Part shown: piece by piece, positions 1-8,414 of the stretch
How the letters are laid out: each line of letters starts with the position of its first letter
How positions within the stretch are numbered: position 1 is the stretch's first letter
Source: DASUSH01 sp963785155
Lineage (GTDB): Bacteria > Actinomycetota > Thermoleophilia > Solirubrobacterales > 70-9
NCBI GenBank assembly: GCA_963785155.1
Contig: CAWAUB010000004.1
Coordinates: 248,001-312,000, forward strand
DNA: 64,000 nucleotides
Direction: 5' to 3'
The notes under the pieces: generated by a model
What the model saw: only the letters and a program-made list of their open reading frames with translations
Database searches by the model: none
What the model was told of the DNA's origin: nothing
Translations under genes and position numbers: made by a program

Positions 1-358
1 CGACGGGGACGTAGGTCTCGAGCGACCCGGCGGCCCGCATCGCGTCGAGCAGGGTGCGGGTCTTCGACGCCGAGCCGGAGCCGAGCTCGATCAGGGTGCT
101 CGGGGCGGCGGCGGCGATGATCTCGGTGCTCTGTGCCTCGAGGATCGCCCGCTCGGCGCGGGTCGGGTAGTACTCGGGCAGCTCGGTGATCTGCTCGAAG
201 AGCTGCGATCCTCGCTCGTCGTAGAAGTACTTCGGCGGCAGCTCCTTGAACGGGCAGGAGAGCCCCTCGCGGACGTCGTCGGCCATGCCGGCGAGCGGTC
301 CGGTCGCCGGGATGTGGACGTCGATGGTGACCTGGTCCGGGGTCGCCGTATCGCTCAT
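1..358 (-). CDS. egtD: EgtD, histidine N-alpha-methyltransferase (N-terminal part; gene runs off the window)
   Basis: SAM-dependent methyltransferase that trimethylates histidine to hercynine, the first step of ergothioneine synthesis in the cytoplasm. About 119 residues are visible. They include PPKYFYDERGS, an LPEYYPTR motif and the SAM-binding ELGSGSASKT loop, all typical of the EgtD family (about 320 residues). The ATG at 358-356 overlaps the egtB stop by four bases (ATGA), so the two are translationally coupled with egtB upstream. The C-terminal two thirds lies beyond position 1. The identification rests on motif and neighbour agreement and is very secure. Confidence 0.95.
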   Translation of the reverse strand, partial: MSDTATPDQVTIDVHIPATGPLAGMADDVREGLSCPFKELPPKYFYDERGSQLFEQITELPEYYPTRAERAILEAQSTEIIAAAAPSTLIELGSGSASKTRTLLDAMRAAGSLETYVPV

Positions 359-1611
359 TCGTCGTCCTTCGCGCAGCGGAAGCCGGAGAAGATCTGGCGG
401 CGCTCGGCCAGGTCCCAGTTGCGGAAGCTGGTGCGGATCACGTCGCGGCGGGTCGCCCAGGCGCCGCCGCGGAGCACCTTGTAGCCCTCGCGGAAGAAGA
501 CCTCCGAGTACTCGGGATAGGGGAACGCCTTGAACCCCGGGTACGCGGTGAACTCGGAAGAGGTCCACTCCCAGACGTCGCCCAGCATCTGCACTGCGCC
601 GTGGTCGGAGGCCGCGTCCGCATACGCGCCGGCGGGAGCGCAGCCGAAGGCGAGGTGGTCGAGGTTGGCGCGGTCGCGATCTGCACCGCGAGCGGCCGCC
701 TCCCACTCGTGCTCGGTCGGCAGGCGCTTGCCGGCCCAGCGGGCGAACGCGTCGGCCTGGTTCCAGTCGACGTGGATCACGGGTCGGGACGGGTCGACTG
801 GGACGCGTTCTCCGAAGATGGTCGTCACCCAGGAGTCCTCGCCCTCGCGGTCCCAGTAGAGCGGGGGCTCGGCGCCGGAGTCGGCGATGAAGGCGGCGAA
901 GGCAGCGTTCGTGACCGGGGCGGCGTCGATCCAGAACGGGTTCAGCTCGACGGGATGCCGGGGGCGCTCGTTGTCGTAGGCGAAGCCGACCGTGGCGCCG
1001 GCCCCGATGTCGTGGTCGCCGCCCTCGACCCGGACCATCTCCGGGCCGTCGACGACCGGCTCGTTCGCAGGCTCGGAGTCGTGAGCGGCGGGCTCGTAGC
1101 CGTCGACCATCTGGAGCAGCTGCAGCATCGTCTCGTTGTGCTGGTGCTCGTGGGCGAGGATGAGCTCGTAGACGAACCCGTCGCGCAGGAGTGGGTCCTC
1201 TGCGTCCGTTGAGAGGTCCATGTTGGCTAGTACGTCGAGAGTGCGCTTTCGGACTTCCTCCAGGTAGGCGCGGCACTGGTCGCCGCGGAGGATCGGCAGC
1301 TCGTCGCGGGTCGAGCGAGGGTTCTCGATCGCGTCGTAGAAGCGGCCGAGGTCGCCGTGCATCGGCTCGCGGCCGCCGATCCGCTGGACGAGCCAGAGCT
1401 CTTCGAAGTTGGCGATGTGGCCGAGGTCCCAGGCCAGCGGGCTGAGGAGCGGCGAGTACTGGCGGTTGAGCTCGGCCTCGGAGAGGGGCTCGATCAGGAG
1501 CAGCGTCCGTTCACGCGCTTCCGCCAGGCGGCGGGCGATTGACTCGTTGGATTGATCCTGCGAGGCGGCCGGCGACTCGGCCGCCGTTATCGGCTCGGCG
1601 GAAGCCTCGAT
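355..1611 (-). CDS. egtB: EgtB, hercynine sulfoxide synthase (non-heme iron)
   Basis: Iron enzyme that joins hercynine to a thiol donor (gamma-glutamylcysteine or cysteine) with O2 in ergothioneine synthesis. An N-terminal DinB-like four-helix domain carries the iron ligands: one His in DLGHIANFEELW and two in HEHQHNE. The C-terminal FGE-sulfatase domain ends with VLRGGAW and SGFRCA. The first ATG (1362) lies inside the DinB domain. Conserved protein continues upstream for about 80 codons with no ATG, GTG or TTG before the in-frame stop at 1621-1623. The boundary given is an in-frame ATC at 1611 and is provisional: either a rare start or a base error. Total length of about 418 residues fits the family. 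Confidence 0.92.
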   Translation of the reverse strand: MEASAEPITAAESPAASQDQSNESIARRLAEARERTLLLIEPLSEAELNRQYSPLLSPLAWDLGHIANFEELWLVQRIGGREPMHGDLGRFYDAIENPRSTRDELPILRGDQCRAYLEEVRKRTLDVLANMDLSTDAEDPLLRDGFVYELILAHEHQHNETMLQLLQMVDGYEPAAHDSEPANEPVVDGPEMVRVEGGDHDIGAGATVGFAYDNERPRHPVELNPFWIDAAPVTNAAFAAFIADSGAEPPLYWDREGEDSWVTTIFGERVPVDPSRPVIHVDWNQADAFARWAGKRLPTEHEWEAAARGADRDRANLDHLAFGCAPAGAYADAASDHGAVQMLGDVWEWTSSEFTAYPGFKAFPYPEYSEVFFREGYKVLRGGAWATRRDVIRTSFRNWDLAERRQIFSGFRCAKDDE

Positions 1612-1677
1612 GCGGAAACCCTACCCAGTCGGGCCTTTCGGCCTCGTGAAGCTCCTGTCAAATAGTGTGCCCGCTCG

Positions 1678-2445
1678 ATGAAGGCCGAGGGAGCAGGAGC
1701 ACTCGTCGCCGGCGGAGCCTCCGGGCTCGGCGAGGCGACCGCGCGGCGGCTGCATGCTGACGGGGCGAACGTCGTCATCGCGGACCTGAACGCCGAGAAG
1801 GGCGAGGCGCTTGCCGCCGAGCTGGGCGATCGAGCGCGGTTCATGGAGGCGAACGTCACCGACTCCGATGCCGTCGAGGCCGCCGTCGCGGCAGCGGCCG
1901 AGACCGAGGGTGGCCTGCGGATCTCCGTCAGCTGCGCCGGGATCGGCTGGGCCCAGCGGACGACCAGCAAGCAGGGCCCGCATGACCTGCAGATCTTCCG
2001 CAACGTGATCGAGGTCAACCTGATCGGCACCTTCAACGTGCTGCGGCTCGCGTCGACGGCGATGAACGGGAACGACGCCGACGACGAGGGCGAGCGAGGC
2101 GTCCACGTCTCCACCGCGTCGATCGCCGCCTACGACGGCCAGATCGGCCAGGTGGCATACGCGGCTTCGAAGGGCGGCATCGTCGGCTTGACCTTGCCGG
2201 CGGCGCGCGACCTCTCGTCGCGCGGGATCCGCGTGCTGACGATCGCTCCCGGTTTGTTCGACACGCCCTTGCTCGCGGCGCTTCCGCAGGAGCAGCGGGA
2301 CGCGCTCGGCGCGGGGATCCCCTTCCCGTCGAGGCTCGGCCGCCCGGACGAATACGCGGAGCTGGTCGCCCAGATCGTCGCCAACCCGATGCTGAACGGC
2401 GAGACGATCAGGTTGGACGGCGCGCTGCGGATGCCGCCGAAGTAA
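1678..2445 (+). CDS. Short-chain dehydrogenase/reductase, type II hydroxyacyl-CoA dehydrogenase-like
   Basis: A 255-residue classical SDR using NAD(H). It shows the glycine-rich cofactor motif AGGASGLG near residue 12, an NAG-like SCAG motif, the catalytic Ser in VSTASIAAYDG, and the YAASK Tyr/Lys pair. APGLFDTPLL and the LxGRPDEYAELV tail resemble the 3-hydroxyacyl-CoA dehydrogenase type II (HSD17B10-like) branch, so a role in fatty acid or branched-chain oxidation is likely. The exact substrate cannot be read from sequence. It is divergent from egtB, and its stop is directly followed by the TTG start of the fluoride channel, suggesting co-transcription. Confidence 0.88.
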   Translation: MKAEGAGALVAGGASGLGEATARRLHADGANVVIADLNAEKGEALAAELGDRARFMEANVTDSDAVEAAVAAAAETEGGLRISVSCAGIGWAQRTTSKQGPHDLQIFRNVIEVNLIGTFNVLRLASTAMNGNDADDEGERGVHVSTASIAAYDGQIGQVAYAASKGGIVGLTLPAARDLSSRGIRVLTIAPGLFDTPLLAALPQEQRDALGAGIPFPSRLGRPDEYAELVAQIVANPMLNGETIRLDGALRMPPK

Positions 2446-2802
2446 TTGACCGTCGCGCTCGTCGGCGTCGGCGGGGTCATCGGCGTCCTCGCCCGCTACG
2501 GGATCTCCCGGGCCACGTTCGGCTCCGACGCGCTGATCTGGTCGACGGTCGGGATCAACGTCGTCGGCTCCTTCCTGCTCGGCCTGCTCGTCGCGGGCCC
2601 CTGGTTCTCCAACGACGCCCGGGAGGCACTGGGCGTCGGCCTGCTCGGCGGCTTCACCACCTTTTCCACCTTCTCCGTCCAGGTCGTGCTCGAGGTCGAG
2701 GGAGGCCGGACCGGGGTCGCGATCGCCTATGTGCTCGCTTCGGTCCTTGGCGGGATCGCCGCGGCGGCGGCGGGGTACGCGCTCGGCCGCGCCGTAGCCT
2801 GA
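2446..2802 (+). CDS. crcB: Fluoride-selective channel FluC/CrcB
   Basis: A 118-residue four-helix membrane protein that exports toxic fluoride; the family forms antiparallel dual-topology dimers. Diagnostic motifs are GGVIGVLARYG at the N-terminus, INVVGSFLLG in the second helix and GGFTTFSTFS around the helix-3 break that lines the pore. Translation starts with TTG at 2446, immediately after the stop of the preceding SDR gene, so translation is probably coupled. No fluoride riboswitch is visible upstream. Whether this copy works alone as a homodimer or with a partner encoded elsewhere is not visible. Confidence 0.93.
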   Translation: MTVALVGVGGVIGVLARYGISRATFGSDALIWSTVGINVVGSFLLGLLVAGPWFSNDAREALGVGLLGGFTTFSTFSVQVVLEVEGGRTGVAIAYVLASVLGGIAAAAAGYALGRAVA

Positions 2803-2809
2803 CGGGCCT

Positions 2810-3738
2810 TCATGTCTCCTCGGACTCCGGATCGGTGTAGACGGGCTTCCGCCATGGCGGGACGACTTCGAAGACGGCCGCGCGGTCGCGGGCGCTGAGG
2901 GATTCGATCGGGATCAGGGTCGATGCGGCCGCCGGGGGTGGTGCGGGACGGCGTGTAGCCGGGGCGCTTGGCGTTGCCGGCGTGGCTGCCGCCGGAGACG
3001 TGGAGCTGGCCCGTCGCCGGTCCCCAGCCGCCCGGGCGGGCGGGCGCCGATCGCCTCGACCGCGTCGTTGACGGCGGCGCCGACCGCGCCGCCGGCGTCG
3101 GAGCCGGCGTTCAGCTTCGAGAACTCGTAGTTGTAGCCGTGGTGGGAGGAGGCGCGGACCGACGTCGTGCCGCCAGGCCCGATGCGGATCTGGAGGCTCT
3201 CCCAGTCGTCGTTGTGGAAGCCCGAGTCGCCGGGGATCGCCTTCGCGGTCGAGCTGGTCGGGTAGTAGAAGAAGTACTGGACGTAGAGGTTGCCGGCGGC
3301 GTCGCCTCGGCAGTCGGCGTTCGCGGGTTCGGCCCGATCGCGGCAGTCGACGACGTGGACGAAGGCGACGATCCGCTCGCCGCTCGCCGAGCTGGTGACG
3401 AGTCCCGTCTCGGCGCCGTCGGAGCAGGACGGCTCGCGGCAGCGGCGGTAGTCGACCGGCAGAGCGACCATGCCGTCCTCGTAGAGGAGGTCGGGCGCGT
3501 GCTCGCGGACCGCGGCGGCGACGTCGGCGCCATAGGCGAGCGCGAGCGCCGCCGGCCCCTCCGCGGCGCACTCGCCGTTCAGGCGGACGGCGCAGATGAT
3601 CCGGCCGAGGATGGCGCGCGTGAGCTCGCCGCCGGGCAGGCGGGCGCCCGCCGCTGCGAGGACGCCAATCAGCAGCAGCGAGGCGAGCAGGACGAGGGCG
3701 ATCCACTCGACGGTGCTCTGGCCGCGCTCCGAGCGCAT
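2810..3738 (-). CDS. TadE/pilin-like N-terminus joined to a Vps62-like secreted domain (frame-disrupted)
   Basis: The N-terminus (GQSTVEWIALVLLASLLLIG) has the short basic leader, Glu and hydrophobic helix of Flp/TadE-type pilin-like proteins. The exported part contains paired cysteines and FHNDDWESLQI followed by SSHHGYNYEFS, like the H-x-D-W-E and SxHG motifs of Vps62-type domains. The frame breaks twice: near 3030, where homologous sequence resumes as GWGPATGQLHVSGGSHAG, and near 2922, where it resumes as TLIPIESLSARD and ends PWRKPVYTDPESEET. All three pieces read as one natural protein of about 309 residues, so indel errors are likely. Function unknown. Confidence 0.6.
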
Positions 3739-3803
3739 GCGGCGACGCTTGCACCGCGCGGTTCACGCGTGGGTTACCGATGTGCCGGTATCGTCGCGAG
3801 AAC

Positions 3804-4118
3804 GTGAACGATGGGAAACAGACCTTCGGCGGCGCTGAGAAGAGCGGGACCAACTGGAAGCTCTGGGGAGCAGCGGTCGCGGCCCTCCTCCTCCTGATCT
3901 TCGTCCTGGAGAACTCGCAGGAGGTTCGGATCAAGTTCCTCTTCATCGAGACGACGACGCCGCTGATCTTCGGCCTGCTGATCGCCGGGGTGCTCGGGTT
4001 CCTGGTCGGCTGGCTGCTGCCGATCGTCCGCGGCGGGCGCAGCGACGACGCGGTCACGAAAAGAGTTAGTCGACCTTCTTCGCCTTCGACTTCGCCGCCG
4101 GGCACTCGCCGGCGGTGA
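3804..4118 (+). CDS. LapA-domain (DUF1049) small membrane protein
   Basis: About 104 residues with two transmembrane helices: WGAAVAALLLLIFVLEN, then TPLIFGLLIAGVLGFLVGWL. Between them, ENSQEVRIKFLF is the hallmark of the LapA/DUF1049 family. Actinobacterial members have no lipopolysaccharide partner and an unknown role. The GTG at 3804 is preferred over the ATG at 3780 because it gives the usual short N-terminus. The last 50 bases overlap the 3' end of the convergent gene. A one-base shift near 4040 would instead end the protein at 4067-4069 with a basic tail, so the C-terminus is uncertain. Confidence 0.7.
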   Translation: MNDGKQTFGGAEKSGTNWKLWGAAVAALLLLIFVLENSQEVRIKFLFIETTTPLIFGLLIAGVLGFLVGWLLPIVRGGRSDDAVTKRVSRPSSPSTSPPGTRRR

Positions 4119-5703
4119 CGGTGGCGGCCGGGATCGTCGCGTAGTACTTGCCGTCGGCGCGCCTCTCCTTGAACGACCACTTGCCGGCGCCGTTCGTCCT
4201 GTCTGACCCGGCCTTCGGGTCCTTGCCCTTGAGCTTTTCGAAGACCTTGACCTTGCCGGCGAGACAGGCGGGCTCGTTCGATTTCAGCGTGCCCTTGAAC
4301 TTGTCGGATTTGTCCGAGTAGCCGAGCGAGAGGGTGCGGGTGAGCGTGGTGCCGCCGGTGCCGCCGCCGTCGCCCCCTCCCCCACCGCCGCCATCGCCTC
4401 CGCCGCCACCGGTGGCGCTGAACGTGTGCTCAAAGGCGCCCATGTCGCGCACGGCGGTGCCGTCGTTGTTGCCGTCCTGGACGCGTGGGTTGCCGGCGAC
4501 GTCGCGCTCGTTGCCTTGCGCGGGGGTTGGCTGGCCCTTGTCGATCACGGGCGAGCCCTGGAGGGGACGGAGATCGCCCGCTGCCGGATTGACCAGCTGG
4601 GGGTCAACGCCAAGGAGGTTGTTCGGGCCGCTGGTGATGATCGCGGGCTCGTTCTCGAGGGCCGTCGCCGGGTCATAAGCCGAGTAGTCGATGTCGAGCG
4701 TCGCGAATGCGTTCGAGGTGATCATGGATCCAGGGTCGGTGCAGGGCACCCCCGAGACCGCGACGTCATTGGAGAAACCGTCGAGGATCGTGTCCCGGAC
4801 GACTCCGGAAGCAGGGAGCGGAGGGTTGCTCAACATCGAGCCGTCGCAGTTGGCCCCGATGGTTACTCCTCGGCTCGTCGCCGGGCCGAATGCAGTGAGG
4901 TGGTCTGCCTCCAGGTTTCCGTTCTTGACGGCCGCGATGCTCGACGAGTTGACCTGGACCGCTGCCGAATTGGGGCCGCCGTTGCCGACCATCCGGATAG
5001 ACGCGTTGTCGATCGTGAGCGGGCCGGCGTTGAAGAGCCCAAAAAACCGCGCCGTGATCCGGTTGCGCTCCGTGTGGATCGGCGTCTGGGAGTTGACTCC
5101 CGTGGCGCCTTGAAGGTCGTTGTTCTGAAGCGTGAGCTCCGACGTGCTGCCCGGGATCACTGCGTTGACCGCAACCGTACCTGCGGCGGGGTCCAGAGCT
5201 ACCGTCGAGTCGACGAGCGCACCGGTGCCGGTGAACACGATGCCGGTGCGCGTGCCGATCGCGGTCGCCGTCTCGGCCACCCTCACCTTGGTCGCGCTGT
5301 TACGGACCGAAAGCCCGGTCTGGCCGCTGCCGTTCGAGAGCTCGATCCCGAGGTCGTGAACCGAGGAGGCGACGTGGGAAAGGGTGAGAATCGTCAGACC
5401 GTTTCCCGCCCCGCGCAGTGTGGTCGCGTTGGCGCCGGCGCCGAAGATCTCGACCTGGTTTCCGGCGGCGGCCGTGTAGGGCCCGTCGTCGTAGAGACCC
5501 GAGCCGATCGAAATCCGATCCTCGCCTGCGGGCCCGGCGGCGGCGTCGATCGCCGCCTGCAGCTGGTTCTCGGTGTAGTCCTGGGCGGGCGCGCAACCGG
5601 TGGTGTTGACGCAGTACGTCACTGCGGCCGCGGAGGCCGGCGCGATCAGCGTCACCAGCGCAAGAGCGCCGAGCAACAGGAATCGATATCCACGCGCCCC
5701 CAC
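4066..5703 (-). CDS. Secreted right-handed parallel beta-helix (pectate-lyase fold) protein
   Basis: About 545 residues. It starts at GTG 5703, just after the preceding gene's stop at 5714, and opens with a signal peptide (LLLGALALVTLIAPASAAA). The body contains repeated Asn/Thr/Val-rich turns typical of a beta-helix, then a segment (VIDKGQPTP, DVAGNPRVQDG, DMGAFE) matching the choice-of-anchor Q region of surface adhesins. A Gly/Asp-rich linker near residues 455-485 leads to a Lys-rich C-terminal domain (SLGYSDKSDKFKGTLKS). It is probably cell-surface or extracellular. Polysaccharide binding or cleavage is possible, but no catalytic residues can be assigned. Confidence 0.8.
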   Translation of the reverse strand: MGARGYRFLLLGALALVTLIAPASAAAVTYCVNTTGCAPAQDYTENQLQAAIDAAAGPAGEDRISIGSGLYDDGPYTAAAGNQVEIFGAGANATTLRGAGNGLTILTLSHVASSVHDLGIELSNGSGQTGLSVRNSATKVRVAETATAIGTRTGIVFTGTGALVDSTVALDPAAGTVAVNAVIPGSTSELTLQNNDLQGATGVNSQTPIHTERNRITARFFGLFNAGPLTIDNASIRMVGNGGPNSAAVQVNSSSIAAVKNGNLEADHLTAFGPATSRGVTIGANCDGSMLSNPPLPASGVVRDTILDGFSNDVAVSGVPCTDPGSMITSNAFATLDIDYSAYDPATALENEPAIITSGPNNLLGVDPQLVNPAAGDLRPLQGSPVIDKGQPTPAQGNERDVAGNPRVQDGNNDGTAVRDMGAFEHTFSATGGGGGDGGGGGGGDGGGTGGTTLTRTLSLGYSDKSDKFKGTLKSNEPACLAGKVKVFEKLKGKDPKAGSDRTNGAGKWSFKERRADGKYYATIPAATVTAGECPAAKSKAKKVD

Positions 5704-5713
5704 CTGAACGAGG

Positions 5714-6518
5714 TTAGGGATCGGCCGGGTGGGGGTCAAGCGGCGAACTCCTCCGGGCGCGCCGTGCTTCCAGCAGCGCCTGTAGGGAGTGGACGAGATC
5801 GCCCGGGCTCTCGTCGAGCTCGTCATCGCTGAAGCGGTGCACCTCGAGGCCGCGGGTCGCGAGGTAGCGATCTCGCTTTCGGTCCGAGGTGAAGGTCGGT
5901 CTGTCGGAGTGGTAGGCGTAGGAGTCGAGCTCGACGACCAGGGCGAGGTCGCGCCAGAGGTAGTCGACGGTGTAGGGGCCGATCGGGACGTTGGTCTCGG
6001 GCTTTGGGATGCCGTGGTCGCGCAGCAGGCGAAGGAAACGGCGCTCGATACCTGAGCGGGTCGGGGAGGCGTCCCAGCCGAGGTCGCGGCGGGTGCGAGC
6101 GGGGCTGGTGACGGGGATGTTGCGCTTGCGCGTCACGTCCGAGGGCTCGAGGCCGTCTCGGTAGTGGATGCGAATGCCTGGGCGTCGCTTTCGCCCGTTT
6201 CGATTAGGGACGGTGACGTGGATCAGGGACGGGCTCGTAGGGGACATGCTCCAAAGGTGAGCGGCTGACTCGTGGGAGAGCACTGCTCCGGGGCCGCAAG
6301 CGAGCACGGCTGCGAGCCAGCGGCCCTCGCGGGAGAGGTCTAGGTGGCCGACGGCGTAGACGCCGCGGTAAAGGCGGTGCAGGCGGCCTGCCTGCACGCG
6401 CCGCGTGATCCCCGAGCGCGTCAGGCCGGCCCAGAGCAGCTGCTCGAGCGTTATCACCCCATGCTGGCGCGGCGATCTTGGCGATCGCCAGCTCGACCTT
6501 CGCGCGCTCCTCCCGCAT
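5714..6518 (-). CDS. AbiEi-type N-terminal domain plus DUF559 endonuclease-like domain (frame-disrupted)
   Basis: The N-terminus carries a winged-helix segment (GLTRSGITRRVQAGRLHRLY, then GVYAVGH) like AbiEi-type transcriptional regulators. The C-terminal half is a Vsr/restriction-like DUF559 fold with VDYLWRDLALVVELD and RDRYLATRGLEVHRFSDDEL. The opening MREERAKVELAIAKIAA lies in another frame, and the shift falls at a GC repeat near 6470. With one correction the gene is about 268 residues, the normal size. Actinobacterial genomes carry many solitary paralogues. Whether this one acts as antitoxin, nuclease or neither is unknown. Confidence 0.75.
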
Positions 6519-6654
6519 ACCGGGAGTAAGTCGCGAACGACCCTGAATTCGCCCCCCGAATAGCCGCGAAGGCCTCGCGCGCGCCCGCGGCGCCGCGTCC
6601 CTTTCCCTTAATGCCGCAGTTGTTCGTCCCGGTGCCCGTCTCCGAGCGCCAGAC

Positions 6655-8073
6655 CTACAAGCTCTCCACCTCGGCCGCGATCTCCTGGGCCGCCGACTTG
6701 GCGTCGGCGAAGAGCATCGAGGTCTTCTCGTTGTAGAAGAGGTCGTTGTCGATGCCGGCGAAGCCGGGGCTCAGGGAGCGCTTGATCACGATCACCTGCT
6801 GGGCCTCGTCGACCTCGATGATCGGCATCCCGGCGATCGGCGAGTCGGGGTCGTTCTTGGCGGCCGGGTTGGTGACGTCGTTGGCGCCGATCACGACCGC
6901 GACGCTGGTGCGCGGCATCTCGGGATTGATGTCGTCCATCTCGACGAGCTTCTCGTAGGGCACGTCGGCCTCGGCGAGCAGCACGTTCATGTGGCCGGGC
7001 ATGCGGCCGGCGACCGGGTGGATCGCATAGGAGACCTCGACGCCCTTCTTCTCGAGCTCGTCGGCCATCTCCTTGACGGTGTGCTGGGCCTGGGCGACCG
7101 CCATCCCGTAGCCGGGGACGATCACGACCTTGTCGGCGTAGGCGAGCTTGATCGCGGCGTCCTGGGCGCCGATCGAGGTGTGCGGGCGCTCCTCGCCGTC
7201 GCCGCCTCCCCCCGTCGCCACCGCGCCGAAGCCGGAGAAGAGGATGTTGCCGACGGAGCGGTTCATCGCGGTCGCCATCTCCATCGTCAGGATCGTTCCC
7301 GAGGAGCCGACGATCGTGCCGGCGACGATCAGCGCGACGTTGTCGAGCGAAAAGCCGGCGGCCGCGGCGGAGAGGCCCGTGGCCGCGTTCAGAAGCGAGA
7401 TCACGACCGGCATGTCGGCGCCGCCGATCGGCAGGACGACGAGGTTGCCGAGCACGGCCGCGGCGAGCAGGATGCCGATGAAAAGCCCCTCGGAGGGGTC
7501 GTCGTTGTTGACGACGATCATCACGCAGGCAACGACGATTCCGACGAGGAGGAGGGAGTTGATCACCTGCTGGCCCGGAACCTTGAGCGGCTGGCTCGGG
7601 ACGATCCCCTGCAGCTTGCCGAAGGCGATGTTCGAGCCCCAGAAGGAGATCGAGCCGATCACGGCCGCGAAGAGGATCGGGACGAGGATCTCGAGCGGGA
7701 TCTCGTGGCCGAAGGAGAGCTCGTTGCGGAACTCCGACCAGGAGATCAGCGCGACCGCGCCGCCGCCGACGCCGTTGTAGAGCGCGACCATCTGCGGCAT
7801 GTCGGTCATCTGCACGCGGACCGAGGCGACCACCCCGACCGCCGTGCCGACGGCGAGGCCGAGGATGATGAATTCCCAGTTGCCGATCCCGTCGAGCAGC
7901 AGCGTGGTGACGACGGCGACGGCCATGCCGGCCGCGGCGATCAGGTTGCCCTGCTTGGCCGTGGTCGGGTGCGTGCCGCGGCGGATCCCGATGATGAACA
8001 TCGAGAAGGAGACGATGTAGAGCAGCGTTGCGGCGTCGCCGCCCGGCGCGAAGACGCCGGCGAGCGAAGGCAT
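6655..8073 (-). CDS. pntB: NAD(P) transhydrogenase subunit beta (PntB)
   Basis: 472 residues. The inner-membrane part (residues about 1-265, roughly eight helices) forms the proton channel with PntA2. The C-terminal domain III binds NADP(H) through VVIVPGYGMAVAQAQH, YAIHPVAGRMPGHMNVLLAEA and VVIGANDVTNPAA. It couples hydride transfer between NADH and NADP+ to proton flow and supplies NADPH. Its ATG overlaps the pntA2 stop by one base (TGATG). Length and motifs are normal and the gene is intact, in contrast to many neighbours. Confidence 0.97.
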   Translation of the reverse strand: MPSLAGVFAPGGDAATLLYIVSFSMFIIGIRRGTHPTTAKQGNLIAAAGMAVAVVTTLLLDGIGNWEFIILGLAVGTAVGVVASVRVQMTDMPQMVALYNGVGGGAVALISWSEFRNELSFGHEIPLEILVPILFAAVIGSISFWGSNIAFGKLQGIVPSQPLKVPGQQVINSLLLVGIVVACVMIVVNNDDPSEGLFIGILLAAAVLGNLVVLPIGGADMPVVISLLNAATGLSAAAAGFSLDNVALIVAGTIVGSSGTILTMEMATAMNRSVGNILFSGFGAVATGGGGDGEERPHTSIGAQDAAIKLAYADKVVIVPGYGMAVAQAQHTVKEMADELEKKGVEVSYAIHPVAGRMPGHMNVLLAEADVPYEKLVEMDDINPEMPRTSVAVVIGANDVTNPAAKNDPDSPIAGMPIIEVDEAQQVIVIKRSLSPGFAGIDNDLFYNEKTSMLFADAKSAAQEIAAEVESL

Positions 8074-8414
8074 CAGGAGCTCGGGCCCTTCTCAGACCCG
8101 GCCGAACCGGAGGCGTCAGCCGAGGATTCGGCCGGCTTTGGTTTTCTGACGAACATGCCGAGCATCCGGTCGGTGACCATGAAGCCGCCGACGATGTTGA
8201 TCGCGCCGAAGGCGATCGCGATCGTGCCGATCGCGTACTCCAGCCCGCCGTCGGCGTAGCCGACCACGATCAGGCCGCCGAGCATGACGATGCCGTGGAT
8301 CGCGTTCGTCTGCGACATCAGCGGCGTGTGCAGGGTCGCGGGGACCTTCGAGATCACCTCGAAGCCGACGAAGGCGGCGAGGACGAAGATGGTGAGTTCC
8401 GTGACCAAGCTCAT
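8073..8414 (-). CDS. pntA2: NAD(P) transhydrogenase subunit alpha 2 (membrane part)
   Basis: 113 residues with three predicted transmembrane helices (LTIFVLAAFVGFEVISKVP, AIHGIVMLGGLIVVGYAD, AIGTIAIAFGAINIVGGFMV). The sequence VPATLHTPLMSQTNAIHG is diagnostic of the membrane domain of the transhydrogenase alpha chain. As in Rhodospirillum, the alpha chain is split into two polypeptides. It overlaps pntA1 upstream by four bases (ATGA) and pntB downstream by one base, so the three subunits are tightly co-translated. The last ~20 residues are Ser/Pro-rich and extend beyond the conserved domain. Confidence 0.95.
   Translation of the reverse strand: MSLVTELTIFVLAAFVGFEVISKVPATLHTPLMSQTNAIHGIVMLGGLIVVGYADGGLEYAIGTIAIAFGAINIVGGFMVTDRMLGMFVRKPKPAESSADASGSAGSEKGPSS

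Noticed and set aside
5714..6518. Complete toxin-antitoxin (AbiE) locus
   Set aside because: Only an AbiEi-like N-terminal domain is present and it is fused to DUF559; no AbiEii nucleotidyltransferase gene is adjacent.
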